NCBI RefSeq assembly: GCF_947500605.1
Contig: NZ_CANMSJ010000006.1
Location: forward strand, 154,887 to 218,886
Direction: 5' to 3'
Length of the DNA: 64,000 nt
From: an uncultured Lacinutrix sp.
GTDB taxonomy: Bacteria; Bacteroidota; Bacteroidia; Flavobacteriales; Flavobacteriaceae
The position numbers were made by a program, and so were the translations under genes. How positions within the stretch are numbered: position 1 is the first letter of the stretch; each line of letters opens with the position of its first letter. The notes under the pieces are model-generated. The model had not been told where the DNA came from. It saw only the letters and a program-made list of their open reading frames with translations, and searched no databases. Below, piece after piece: positions 53,348-62,424 of this stretch.

Positions 53348-54730
53348 CTATTTAATTATTCTTTTATAGCTAATGCCTTCGTTAGAAATTAATTTAATTA
53401 AATAAATTCCATCATTATAATTCTGGAAATTTATTTCTAAATTATTACTTTCTTCTTTTGCTTTAGACGTTATTAATTGGCCTTGCATGTTATAGATTTC
53501 TACTTTTAAAATACTACTATCTCCTGCTTCAATAAATAAAATATCTTTTACAGGATTAGGATAAACCTTCACTTCTTTCAACTCAAAATTATCCACACTT
53601 AATAATGCCGGATCTGTTGCTATTTTAAAGTTATTAGTTATAAAATTACCTGTAAAACTATTTCTCATGTTTACATAAATAGTCTCTGGATCCATTGTAT
53701 TTGTATACGCCTCTGGATTAGTAATCTCATTAGTTTCGGTTTCAGCATCAGCTAAAGTTAAATAGTATTTAAAATCGAAATTATAAATTGTGGTATCTAC
53801 TGCTCCCAACATTTGTGCTTCATTAACACGTAAATTAAAAACAGATGTTCCGTTATTATCTGTATCATCAATTACTACATCGCCTGGTTCTTGTTCCATA
53901 AGTGGCATAGCTCCAAAAGAGCTTTTTCTAACAAATAAAGCACTATCGTAAGTGGTATCTGCTGCATCTGCAATAACAATTTTTATAGAATAAATATCTC
54001 CAATCACTAAATCTCCCAAAAGCATAAAAACGTTTGTTTGTCCGTTAAAATTTATTGGAGAATCTTGAGGTAAAATATAATCTGGATTTGCTGTAGCGGC
54101 AGATGCATCGTAATTATATCTATTAAAATATACTTGGTTTGTTGGTGCACAAGAGTCGCTTCCGCCACCGCGAACGTTTAATATAGAAATAGGATCGCTA
54201 GTACCAGGAACTAATGCAATATTTTGCGATGTTCCGGTAACAATATTTGTTAAGATAAAAGCAAAAGTGTCCGGGAAATTACATTCAAATAAACCATATT
54301 CTTCAGAAGCTAGTATAAAATCTAAACTCACTGTTGGTACTTGCGCTTCAAAATCGAATTGAATAAAAGATGCATTATTTGTACTCGATACAGCAGTATA
54401 AAATTCTAAATCAGTATCTCCTGGCCATGACGAACTACCATAGCTCATAATAGTAGTATTTGGGCCTGGAATAGACAAAACATTTCCTGTACTTAATACA
54501 ATACCTTCGGTAAAATCTAAATCGGTACCATTAGAATTAAAAGCAGCAAGTCCATTAACACTCCCAAAATCTAATCCAGAACTTGAAATAAAATTAGAAG
54601 CTGGAAAATTAGGGTTTCCTATTAACTCATCTTCAATAAGCTGTTGTGTTGTATAACTTTCGTTTATTGTAATTTGTGCAAAAGAGTAATTAAATGCAAT
54701 TAAGATTGCTAAAAGTAGTAGTTTTCTCAT
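53348..54730 (-). CDS. Secreted choice-of-anchor L protein with T9SS sorting domain
   Basis: A 460-residue exported protein with a signal peptide (NYSFAQ, residue 19). Residues 30-275 match the choice-of-anchor L domain: QLIEDELIGNPNFPASNF, GIVLSTGNVLSIPGPN, FIQFDFEAQVPTVSLDFILASEEYG, and IADAADTTYDSALFVRK. A short beta domain and a type A sorting domain (EVKVYPNPVKDILFIEA to SYKRIIK) follow. It is secreted by the type IX system and probably surface-attached; no enzymatic activity is apparent. Confidence 0.9.
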   Translation of the reverse strand: MRKLLLLAILIAFNYSFAQITINESYTTQQLIEDELIGNPNFPASNFISSSGLDFGSVNGLAAFNSNGTDLDFTEGIVLSTGNVLSIPGPNTTIMSYGSSSWPGDTDLEFYTAVSSTNNASFIQFDFEAQVPTVSLDFILASEEYGLFECNFPDTFAFILTNIVTGTSQNIALVPGTSDPISILNVRGGGSDSCAPTNQVYFNRYNYDASAATANPDYILPQDSPINFNGQTNVFMLLGDLVIGDIYSIKIVIADAADTTYDSALFVRKSSFGAMPLMEQEPGDVVIDDTDNNGTSVFNLRVNEAQMLGAVDTTIYNFDFKYYLTLADAETETNEITNPEAYTNTMDPETIYVNMRNSFTGNFITNNFKIATDPALLSVDNFELKEVKVYPNPVKDILFIEAGDSSILKVEIYNMQGQLITSKAKEESNNLEINFQNYNDGIYLIKLISNEGISYKRIIK

Positions 54731-54815
54731 ATTGTGTGGTTTAGAACATAAATATATAAAAAATCTTATTGATTACCTTTGCCAAGATTTAAAAACTAAC
54801 ATCTAATTTTATTAA

Positions 54816-56048
54816 ATGACCTCAACGACTTTATTCTATATTCTTATTGCAATTTTACTTATCAGTTTTTGTATCGACCAGCTATTAGACGCCTTAAATG
54901 CTAAACATTATAACGATACTATTCCCGAAGTTTTAAACGATGTTTACGATAAAGAAGAATATCAAAAATCTCAAAATTATAAGAAAACAAATTATAAGTT
55001 TTCCTTACTAACCGCTGCTTTTTCTTTGGTAATAACCTTAGCTTTTTTCTTTTTAGATGGCTTTGCTTTTATAGACGCATTAGCAAGAAGTATTACTAGT
55101 AACGAAATAGTAATTACACTTATATTCTTTGGCATTATTATGTTAGGCAGCGATATACTAACGACACCTTTTTCTTATTACAAAACTTTTGTTATTGAAG
55201 AAAAATTTGGATTTAATAAAACCACAAAAAAACTTTTTATAGCAGATAAAATAAAAGGTTGGTTAATGATGGTTATTGTTGGCGGTGCAATATTAGCTTT
55301 ACTAACATGGTTTTACCAAACTACAGGAAACACATTCTGGATTTATGCTTGGGCATTAATTGCGGTATTTACTCTATTTATGAATCTCTTTTATTCTAGA
55401 CTAATTGTACCTTTATTTAATAAGCAAACACCATTAGAATCTGGAAGTTTAAGAGATGCTATTTCTAACTACGCAAAAACTGTAGGTTTTAATTTAGATA
55501 AAATTTATGTTATCGATGGTTCTAAAAGAAGCACCAAAGCAAATGCCTATTTTTCTGGTTTTGGAAGCGAAAAACGTGTAACACTTTACGATACTTTAAT
55601 TAACGATCTTGAAGAAGAAGAAATAGTAGCAGTACTAGCTCACGAAGTTGGCCATTATAAAAAGAAACACATTATTTTTAATCTTGTAGCCTCTTTATTA
55701 TTAACTGGTTTTACTTTATATATTTTATCACTTTTAATTTCTAATCCATTATTATCTGAAGCTTTAGGAGTATCAAAACCTAGTTTCCATATTGGCTTAA
55801 TTGCTTTTGGTATTTTATATTCTCCAATCTCTACAATTACTGGTTTAATTATGAATTGGTTCTCCCGTAAATTTGAATACCAGGCCGATGATTATGCAAA
55901 AAATACATATAAAGCCGAACCTTTAATTACGTCGCTTAAAAAGTTATCTAAAAATAGTTTGAGTAATTTAACGCCGCATCCTGCTTATGTTTTTATGCAT
56001 TATTCTCATCCTACCTTGTTAGAGCGTTTTAGCAATTTGAAGAAGTAA
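54816..56048 (+). CDS. M48-family (Ste24-like) integral membrane metalloprotease
   Basis: A 410-residue membrane protease with five or more transmembrane segments. The zinc site is VLAHEVGHYKKKH (H276, E277, H280) with the third ligand in FEYQADDYAKN. The N-terminus matches the Ste24 N-terminal region (FCIDQLLDALNAKHYN, EEYQKSQNYKKT). It probably clips membrane or misfolded proteins as Ste24/HtpX relatives do. Its 3' end (SHPTLLERFSNLKK) has been copied twice downstream together with a cassette element, which is unusual for a housekeeping gene. Confidence 0.92.
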   Translation: MTSTTLFYILIAILLISFCIDQLLDALNAKHYNDTIPEVLNDVYDKEEYQKSQNYKKTNYKFSLLTAAFSLVITLAFFFLDGFAFIDALARSITSNEIVITLIFFGIIMLGSDILTTPFSYYKTFVIEEKFGFNKTTKKLFIADKIKGWLMMVIVGGAILALLTWFYQTTGNTFWIYAWALIAVFTLFMNLFYSRLIVPLFNKQTPLESGSLRDAISNYAKTVGFNLDKIYVIDGSKRSTKANAYFSGFGSEKRVTLYDTLINDLEEEEIVAVLAHEVGHYKKKHIIFNLVASLLLTGFTLYILSLLISNPLLSEALGVSKPSFHIGLIAFGILYSPISTITGLIMNWFSRKFEYQADDYAKNTYKAEPLITSLKKLSKNSLSNLTPHPAYVFMHYSHPTLLERFSNLKK

Positions 56049-56065
56049 AATTGATTTTAATTTGT

Positions 56066-56135
56066 AAAAAAAATAGTCGAACTTCGTTTACTTATGATAT
56101 AAAACATTGAGATGTTTTTTTATCAACGAGACATA
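56066..56135 (+). repeat. Short-type cassette element after the M48 gene (copy 6)
   Basis: TAGTCGAACTTCGTTTACTT is followed by TGATATAAAA, an 11-base loop and TTTTTTATCA as a hairpin, then ACGAGACAT. It is the template of the two copies that follow; the next unit begins TAAACGAACC. Confidence 0.75.
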
Positions 56136-56303
56136 AACGAACCTTTTCAAAATACTACTCCAAAAATCAGAATTCATCCTACGTTATTAGAGCGTTTTCA
56201 TAATTTGAAGAAATAGCATTAACTTGACTTTCTAAGAAAAATAGTCGAACTTCGTTTACGTATGATATAAAACATTGAAACGCTTTTATATCAACGAGAC
56301 ATT
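56134..56303 (+). repeat. Gene-less spacer unit carrying a copy of the M48 3' tail
   Basis: It starts TAAACGAACC. It then carries CATCCTACGTTATTAGAGCG and on to a stop, reading HPTLLERFHNLKK, the last residues of the M48 protease with few changes. It ends with a second full short-type element whose TTCGTTTA (56251-56258) is the exact reverse complement of the unit start TAAACGAA. Confidence 0.75.
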
Positions 56304-56333
56304 GGCAACAAGCGCAAAATAACACGCTGAAAA

Positions 56334-57056
56334 ATGAAAAAATTAACAATAATTATATCCATATTTTTAATGGCATTTACAAATTATGTAGATGTTGGAG
56401 ATCCATCTATTCAAGCAGTTTGTAAAATAACAACTGAAAATGGTGAAACACACGAAGGTTTTGTAACTTTAATAAATGGAAGTTATGATGGAATGCATTC
56501 TAATGGTTTTTATCTCTATCAAGATGAACATTATAATTGGACAACATTATTTGACTTTGAATTACATAGTTTAAAAAAGAATGGAAAAACGAAATATAAC
56601 ATTGGAAATTTTAGTCCAGATGCAAAGGAAATTTATTTTATAGCTCATACTTGGGGAAATGATGTTTATTCTTCAAAAGATTCTAAAAAGGTTATTAACG
56701 ACTCTAATGGAAAACACTTAATTAAGAAAACGGAATTAATTCATCAATATAAAATGTTCGATTCAATTCCTTTATTTAAGGAACTTCAAAGAACTTATCA
56801 CATAAACTATAACAAAACAGATTCTAACACGAAGAAAATAGCAATGAATAACATTATATCATTCGAGATTCTCAAAAACCCAAATTCAAAATGGTTAGAA
56901 AAAATTGAACAAGCTCGAAAAATATATTTAAACGACAATAACGGAGAAGAATCGACTGGAGATTATCTGGAACCAATATGGATACACGAATTAATTAAAA
57001 ACCCGAAAAAGTTTAAGGAATTGAAAGAATATTTTAAAAGTTGGAAAAATAAATAA
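56334..57056 (+). CDS. Exported orphan protein (cassette gene)
   Basis: A 240-residue protein with a signal peptide-like N-terminus (IIISIFLMAFTNYVDVG). The start of the mature part, VCKITTENGETHEGFVTLING, looks like a small beta-barrel; the rest is charged with no recognised family. It is enclosed by a short-type element at the left and a long-type element at the right. The unit starts ATTGGCAAC (56301-56309) and its 3' element starts GTTGCCAAC (57063-57071), reverse complements with one mismatch. Confidence 0.6.
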   Translation: MKKLTIIISIFLMAFTNYVDVGDPSIQAVCKITTENGETHEGFVTLINGSYDGMHSNGFYLYQDEHYNWTTLFDFELHSLKKNGKTKYNIGNFSPDAKEIYFIAHTWGNDVYSSKDSKKVINDSNGKHLIKKTELIHQYKMFDSIPLFKELQRTYHINYNKTDSNTKKIAMNNIISFEILKNPNSKWLEKIEQARKIYLNDNNGEESTGDYLEPIWIHELIKNPKKFKELKEYFKSWKNK

Positions 57057-57062
57057 AAGCCA

Positions 57063-57192
57063 GTTGCCAACACCGTGTATAATTAATTGCTTGGTTTTAG
57101 CCAATTTACGAAAGTCCTCGCGGACTTTCTATCTGTGTTTTATTTACTAACTTTAGTGCTTAAAACACGCAACTAATCATACACAACAACGT
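57063..57192 (+). repeat. Long-type cassette 3' element (best-formed copy)
   Basis: GTTGCCAACACC is followed by GTGTATAATTAATTG, which pairs with CAACTAATCATACAC near the right end (57170-57184, two mismatches). In between is a perfect 8-bp hairpin, GAAAGTCC-TCGC-GGACTTTC. The element ends ACAACAACGT at the start of the next unit. Long outer arms plus inner hairpin give an attC-like fold. Confidence 0.75.
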
Positions 57193-57360
57193 AAACGAAC
57201 CTTTTCAAAATACTACTCCAAAAATCAGAATTCATCATACATTGTTAAACAGTTTTCGTAATTTAAAGAAATAACACTAACTTGACTTTCCTAAAAAAAT
57301 AGTCGAGCTTCGTTTACTTATGATATAAAACATTGAAACGCTTTTACATCAACTAGACAT
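57191..57360 (+). repeat. Second gene-less spacer unit with decayed M48 tail copy
   Basis: It starts GTAAACGAACC and carries a more decayed M48 tail (TTCATCATACATTGTTAAACA). It ends with the short-type element, whose TTCGTTTAC (57309-57317) is the exact reverse complement of GTAAACGAA at 57191-57199. The hairpin TGATATAAAA/TTTTACATCA follows, then the GACAT junction. Confidence 0.75.
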
Positions 57361-57419
57361 TGTGTGTAAGGTAAAAAAAAATCAAATACATAACTTTACT
57401 TAAACTTAATATAAAAATT

Positions 57420-57926
57420 ATGAATCTAGAAACTGCCATTTTAGTAGTTATTTCAGTACTCGGAATTTTTTCCGCCATTATGGTTATAACCAGAATATTT
57501 GGGTTAAGAACATTTGCAAAAATGTCAAGTTTTGATTTTGCATCAACTATTGCGGTAGGTTCAATATTAGCCTCAATTGTAATAAATAAAGATCAAGGAA
57601 TCTTAAAAGGTATTTTAGCTCTTTTTTGTGTAATAGGATTTCAAACATTATTCTCTTTTTTGGTCAGAAAAAATGATTTATTTAATAAGCTATTTACCAA
57701 CAAACCACAGTTCCTAATGAAAAATGGTGAAATCCTTTATGATAATTTGAAAAGATGTAACATTGGAGTGAGCGACTTGATGGCTAAATTAAGAGAAGCT
57801 AACGTACATAAGCTATCAGAGGTTCAAGCAGTAGTTTTTGAAAGTACTGGCGATATTTCTGTATTACATAGTTCTGAGATTAATGAAGTGGAAGATATAA
57901 TTTTGAGAGATGTAGAAAGCAAATAA
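57420..57926 (+). CDS. DUF421 (YetF-like) membrane protein (cassette gene)
   Basis: A 168-residue protein with three N-terminal transmembrane helices (residues 4-24, 38-58 and 62-82) and a C-terminal DUF421/YetF domain: GLRTFAKMSSFDFASTIAVGSILAS, KPQFLMKNGEILYDNLKRCNIGVSDLMAKLRE, and VQAVVFESTGDISVL. Bacillus homologues (YetF/YkjA) form membrane-anchored domains of unclear function. It is the only cassette gene here with a known family. Its unit starts ATTGTGTGTAAGG and its 3' element starts CCCTACACATAAC, complementary at 10 of 13 positions. Confidence 0.85.
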   Translation: MNLETAILVVISVLGIFSAIMVITRIFGLRTFAKMSSFDFASTIAVGSILASIVINKDQGILKGILALFCVIGFQTLFSFLVRKNDLFNKLFTNKPQFLMKNGEILYDNLKRCNIGVSDLMAKLREANVHKLSEVQAVVFESTGDISVLHSSEINEVEDIILRDVESK

Positions 57927-58001
57927 TTCTGTCAAAAAAAAATTCGCTCTATCGAACAAGAAAATAAATAGTTAAATGGACTTAACATTATTACGGTAAA
58001 G

Positions 58002-58086
58002 CCCTACACATAACACCGAATATAATTTATTGCTTGCTTCTTGCCTAATTGCGAAAGTCCTCTCAACAAATCTTATACCAACACAT
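58002..58086 (+). repeat. Long-type cassette 3' element after DUF421, followed by a third spacer start
   Basis: CCCTACACATAACACC is followed by GAATATAATTTATTGCTTGC and GCGAAAGTCCTC, where the right half of the hairpin is lost; it ends ACACAT, followed by AAACGAACC (58087-58095), the same start as the two earlier spacers. After that the repeat decays, and no further element is seen up to the kinase gene at 58326. Confidence 0.65.
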
Positions 58087-58325
58087 AAACGAACCTTTTT
58101 CGAAAATATTCCTCAAAATAAAAACATTGATTACTTGATAAAATCTACTTATCAATATAAAAACAACCACTATCTTCAATTAAAGTTTTAATTAAAAAGA
58201 ATAAGTGCTATACAAAAGAGGCTAAACTTAATTAAATAAAAAAAATTAACTTAGCATAACATTCCTAATTTGTTAAGTACATAGATTTGATATCTATTAA
58301 TAGACATTTAAGCAACTAACCACTA

Positions 58326-60191
58326 ATGAAAGTAGATACTAATTCTGAAATTACTGCCATAATTGCTACAAATAAAGATGGTATAGTATATCAATTTAAT
58401 GATGCAGCCGAAATTTTATTAGGTTACTCTTCAAAAGAGGTCATTGGTTTAGAAAAAGCGCCTTTTTTTCTAATAGAAGATGAGTTTAATAATTTTAGAA
58501 AAGATATTGCTACTAGATATAAAGAAAACCTAGATTCCGATCCTTATAAATTATTAGCAAAGCATAATGGTTACGATTCTCGCGAATGGACAATCATTAA
58601 AAAAGACGGTTCCAGGTTTATAGGCCACTCTACACTTACGCCCTTAAAAAATGAGCATGGAGAAAATACTGGTTTTTTAAGAATGCTAAAAAACATAACA
58701 GATCAAAAAAATATAGAAAACGAACTATTGCGTAAAAACCAAGTATTAAATGCTGCCGAAAAAATAAGCATGATGGGACATTGGCAGTGGGATACTATTA
58801 CAAATAGTGTAAAATGGTCTAGCAACCTTTTTAACATTTTTGAAGTCGATACCAACCAAACTTTACGTTTTGAAACCTACTTTAGTTTTGTACACCCAGA
58901 AGATAAAGCTACTGTAAGTGCTTCTTTTGATAAATCTATAAAAGATAAAGTTTTTTACGATTTATTACATCGTATAAAATCGACTAGCGGTAAAACAAAA
59001 ACAATACAACTATTAGGCGAAGTACTTACAGACAAGGCAGGAAATGTAATTGAAATTATTGGTACCTGTCAAGATGTTACCCAACAAAGAATGGCCGAAA
59101 TTAAATTTAAAGGCTTACTAGAATCGGCGCCAGATGCTATGGTAATTGTAAACGATCATGGAAAAATACAATTGGTTAATAAACAAGCAGAAAAACTATT
59201 TGGCTATCAATCTCAAGAACTAATTAACAAACCTGTAGAGTTACTTATACCAGAAAGATATAGTAATATGCACTCGTTGTATCGCGAAAACTTTTTTGGC
59301 ATGCCTAAAACCCGAAAAATGGGTGAAGAAGGTACAGATCTTTATGGTATTAATAAAGACGGAAAAGAAATACCAATACAAATAAGTTTAAGTCCGCTTA
59401 AAACAGAAGAAGGTTTATTATTTTCTGCTGCTATAAGAGACATTACAATTCAAAAAAAGGCAGAAAAGAAGATATTGGAAGCTAAAAATAGTTTAGAAGT
59501 TTTAGCTAATAAGCTCACGATACAGAATACACAATTAGCAGATTTTGCACAAATAACATCTCACAATTTACGTGCACCTGTAAGTAACTTAAATTCATTA
59601 TTAGATTTTTATAATATAGCAGAAACTGAAGATGAAAAAGTTATTTTATTTGAAAAATTCGAAACTGTAATAAACCATCTTACCGAAACTTTAAACACCT
59701 TAATTAAAGCTTTAAAATCTAAAAATGAAGGTATTGAAAACATGGAAACTATTACGTTTGATGATATTTTAATTAAGACAAAAGAAATATTATCTGGACA
59801 AATTTTAAAAACAGACGCTAAAATTACTAGCGATTTCTCAAAAAGTCCAAATATTGAGTATAATAAGTTTTATTTAGAAAGTATTTTTCTTAACTTGTTA
59901 AGTAATGCTATAAAATATAAATCTGAAGATAGAGCTCCCGAGATTTTTATTCAGTCTGTAATAGAAGATGGTGTGCAAAAAATTGTGTTTAAAGATAATG
60001 GTCTTGGCATAAATTTAAAACGTCATGGCCACAAAATGTTTGGCTTAAACAAAGTGTTTCATAGACATCCAGACGCTAAAGGCGTTGGTTTATTTATGAC
60101 TAAAGTACAAATTGAATCCTTAGGAGGTAGTATAACTGTAGAAAGCAAAGTCAACACAGGCTCTTCTTTCAAAATTAATTTTAACAAATAA
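58326..60191 (+). CDS. PAS-domain sensor histidine kinase
   Basis: A 621-residue soluble kinase. Three PAS domains lie at about 8-130, 145-255 and 258-385; a coiled-coil linker leads to the phospho-acceptor box ITSHNLRAPVSNL with H413, a common Bacteroidota variant. The GHKL ATPase follows, with NLLSNAIKY (N-box), FKDNGLGINL (G1) and GVGLFMTKVQIE (G2). It lacks transmembrane segments, so it senses a cytoplasmic signal such as redox, light or a ligand. The response regulator gene follows after two bases. Confidence 0.93.
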   Translation: MKVDTNSEITAIIATNKDGIVYQFNDAAEILLGYSSKEVIGLEKAPFFLIEDEFNNFRKDIATRYKENLDSDPYKLLAKHNGYDSREWTIIKKDGSRFIGHSTLTPLKNEHGENTGFLRMLKNITDQKNIENELLRKNQVLNAAEKISMMGHWQWDTITNSVKWSSNLFNIFEVDTNQTLRFETYFSFVHPEDKATVSASFDKSIKDKVFYDLLHRIKSTSGKTKTIQLLGEVLTDKAGNVIEIIGTCQDVTQQRMAEIKFKGLLESAPDAMVIVNDHGKIQLVNKQAEKLFGYQSQELINKPVELLIPERYSNMHSLYRENFFGMPKTRKMGEEGTDLYGINKDGKEIPIQISLSPLKTEEGLLFSAAIRDITIQKKAEKKILEAKNSLEVLANKLTIQNTQLADFAQITSHNLRAPVSNLNSLLDFYNIAETEDEKVILFEKFETVINHLTETLNTLIKALKSKNEGIENMETITFDDILIKTKEILSGQILKTDAKITSDFSKSPNIEYNKFYLESIFLNLLSNAIKYKSEDRAPEIFIQSVIEDGVQKIVFKDNGLGINLKRHGHKMFGLNKVFHRHPDAKGVGLFMTKVQIESLGGSITVESKVNTGSSFKINFNK

Positions 60192-60193
60192 GA

Positions 60194-60598
60194 ATGAATA
60201 GAAATTTCAACTTTTGTATTGTAGATGATGATGATATCTATCAGTTTACCATAAAAAAAACAATTGAGTCTCTAAATTTAGCAAAAAAAATAATTGCTTT
60301 CTCTGATGGTGAAGAGGCTTTAGATTTTATGATTAAAAATCTTAATAATGACGAAGAACTTCCTGATGTTATATTATTAGATATAAACATGCCAATAATG
60401 GATGGTTTTCAATTTATGGAAGAGTACATTCAAATTAAACCCAAATTAGATAAAAAAATAACTATATATATGGTTTCTTCTTCGGTGGATCAAACAGATA
60501 TTGATAGAGCCAATAGAATAAGTGATGTTTCAGATTATATTATTAAACCTATTAAACCGGGTAAAATAAAATCTATTATAGAGAAGTTATCTGCATAA
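60194..60598 (+). CDS. Single-domain response regulator
   Basis: A 134-residue CheY-like receiver domain without output domain. The acidic pocket VDDDD is at the N-terminus, the phospho-acceptor is D63 in VILLDINMPIMDG, then MVSSS and the IKPIKPG lysine. It lies two bases after the histidine kinase, its probable partner, and must signal through protein contact or a phosphorelay. Confidence 0.95.
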   Translation: MNRNFNFCIVDDDDIYQFTIKKTIESLNLAKKIIAFSDGEEALDFMIKNLNNDEELPDVILLDINMPIMDGFQFMEEYIQIKPKLDKKITIYMVSSSVDQTDIDRANRISDVSDYIIKPIKPGKIKSIIEKLSA

Positions 60599-60619
60599 GA
60601 AAAGATGTAGAGATAAAAA

Positions 60620-60665
60620 AAATAAGGCTTAATACAATTATTGTATTAAGCCTTGTTTTTTTTTA
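60620..60665. terminator. Strong bidirectional terminator
   Basis: A perfect 15-base stem, AAGGCTTAATACAAT/ATTGTATTAAGCCTT, with a one-base centre and long T-run on the plus strand and A-run upstream. It separates the kinase pair from the convergent dipeptidase gene. Confidence 0.92.
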
Positions 60666-60676
60666 AAATTAATCGA

Positions 60677-61342
60677 CTACTCCACTACAAAATCAAAATA
60701 CTCATTTCTATAAGGTTCACCACGTAAAGTAAAATGCCACCATTCTTTAGGGTAATTTCTAAAACCATTAGTAAGCATAACTGTTTGTAGTTTTTGTCTG
60801 TTTTTAGACTGCTCTTTAGTCAGGTTCTTGTTTTCCACCCAAGATTCGCTGCCAAAAAAATCGTAAGGCGATCCCATATCTAGCGCTTCTCCTGTTTTTA
60901 AATCTACAATAGTAATATCTAAAGTACTGCCACTACTGTGTCTAGATTTAGAAGCAATATAACCTGCTTTAAACAAGTTTCTTTTATTTACCTGAGGATA
61001 AAACTGTTGTTTCATTAATGTATCGTTAACCACTTTTGCCCAACGTACAAAATGATTTACTGCACGTTGTGGCCTGTAAGCATCGTATATTTTAATGCCC
61101 AGATTTTGCTTTACCAATTCTGTTTGTACCTTTTTTAAGGCAGCAGCTGTTTGTTTGGTCATTATTGCCACATTGGCATTATAGCCATCTATTGTTTCAC
61201 CAACAAAGTTATTATCTCCACAATATTGTAAATCTACTTGAATAGAAGGTATTTCTATTTTAGCGTACACAAAACCTTCTGGTAATTGTGCAAAAGACAC
61301 CATTGTATATAATGTTAGTAAAAAGGAAAAGGTAAATCTCAT
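60677..61342 (-). CDS. Exported D-alanyl-D-alanine dipeptidase (M15, VanX/DdpX-like)
   Basis: About 221 residues from the ATG ending at 61342 (MRFTFSFLLTLYTMVSFAQ signal peptide); a further upstream in-frame start at 61387 gives a poor signal sequence. Motifs are IKIYDAYRPQRAV, SRHSSGSTLDITIVDL (zinc His and Asp) and PKEWWHFTL (catalytic Glu and His). VanX-type enzymes split D-Ala-D-Ala; in glycopeptide-sensitive bacteria they recycle cell-wall peptides. No other vancomycin-type genes are near. Confidence 0.9.
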   Translation of the reverse strand: MRFTFSFLLTLYTMVSFAQLPEGFVYAKIEIPSIQVDLQYCGDNNFVGETIDGYNANVAIMTKQTAAALKKVQTELVKQNLGIKIYDAYRPQRAVNHFVRWAKVVNDTLMKQQFYPQVNKRNLFKAGYIASKSRHSSGSTLDITIVDLKTGEALDMGSPYDFFGSESWVENKNLTKEQSKNRQKLQTVMLTNGFRNYPKEWWHFTLRGEPYRNEYFDFVVE

Positions 61343-61438
61343 AGTACAGAATTTATACGCTAATTTAGATAAATAATAATTTATCAATAGTATTTTACTG
61401 TTTTACGTTTAGTAAAAGCTTCAAATTAATTAATATTT

Positions 61439-62032
61439 ATGTTTCCTTCAGAAGAAATAAAACTCAATTTACCAGATGCAGATATTAGCTACTACCCTAA
61501 TTTCTTTTCTAAAATTGAATCGCATGCGTTTTATAATTCTATTCTAAATGAAACCAATTGGCAACAAGATGCTATTACCGTTTTTGGTAAAACACATCCA
61601 CAACCAAGATTAACAGCTCTTTTTGCTAATAACAACAAACCATATCGCTATTCTAATATTACAATGTATCCCGAAAAATTCTCGGACGTTTTATTAAAAA
61701 TAAAATTAAAAATTGAATCTAAAACCAATGCTAAATTTACCACTTGCCTTGCAAATTTATATAGAGACGGAAACGACAGTAATGGTTGGCATGCAGATAA
61801 TGAAAAGGAATTAGGTGAAAATCCTATAATAGCTTCTGTTACTTTTGGTGCTGCACGTTATTTTAATTTAAAGCATCAAAAAAACAAAAACTTAAAACAA
61901 AAATTGCTATTAGAAAATGGCAGCTTACTATTAATGCAAGGTACTACGCAGCATTATTGGCAGCATCAAATTGCAAAAACAAAAAAAGAAATAAAGCCTA
62001 GAATAAATTTAACTTTTAGAGTTATAATTTAG
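61439..62032 (+). CDS. AlkB-family Fe(II)/2-oxoglutarate dioxygenase (nucleic acid demethylase)
   Basis: A 197-residue protein of the ALKBH2/3-like branch. Iron ligands are GWHADNE (H118, D120) and the later His in QGTTQHYWQHQIAK; the 2-oxoglutarate arginine lies in KPRINLTFRVI. The substrate loop FGKTHPQPRLTALF and YPEKFSDVLLKIK are typical. It removes methyl adducts from DNA or RNA bases by oxidation. It stands alone with its own terminator. Confidence 0.93.
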   Translation: MFPSEEIKLNLPDADISYYPNFFSKIESHAFYNSILNETNWQQDAITVFGKTHPQPRLTALFANNNKPYRYSNITMYPEKFSDVLLKIKLKIESKTNAKFTTCLANLYRDGNDSNGWHADNEKELGENPIIASVTFGAARYFNLKHQKNKNLKQKLLLENGSLLLMQGTTQHYWQHQIAKTKKEIKPRINLTFRVII

Positions 62033-62055
62033 ATTAACGAAAGTATTAAACACAA

Positions 62056-62083
62056 AAAAACCAAAGTCCCTCAACTTTGGTTT
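62056..62083 (+). terminator. Terminator of the AlkB gene
   Basis: The stem AAAACCAAAGT/ACTTTGGTTTT has loop CCCTCA; the T-run is short, merged with the stem. Confidence 0.8.
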
Positions 62084-62424
62084 TCTGTATTTGCGATATA
62101 TCTTTGGTTAGATTTAGGGTTACTATATCAAAAAAAAGCGATGCAAATATTAATTAATTAATCCATTGACTAAAAAGTATGTCTCTTAGTACACTGCAAA
62201 TGTAGGGTAGTTATTTTGTTTTGGACGTTTAAAAGCATCATTATTCGATGAAATACCATAAATTTTAACATTTAACGACGAAATAGACAATAAAGTCGTT
62301 AAAAAGCACTCCTCAAATAGAATAAAAAACTATTTTCTGTTCAATATTAAACTGTAAATTTGCGTTGTAAGTGTTACAAATAGCATTCATATTGTAATAC
62401 AGTAATATTTAAAATAAATATATC
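62084..62424. other. Intergenic stretch before the hydrolase gene
   Basis: No gene is visible. It contains AACGAC...GTCGTT (about 62274-62300), an inverted repeat with a 15-base loop, and near its end TAAATTTG (62354-62361), an exact -7 consensus for Bacteroidota promoters, about 65 bases before the next start. Confidence 0.5.
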
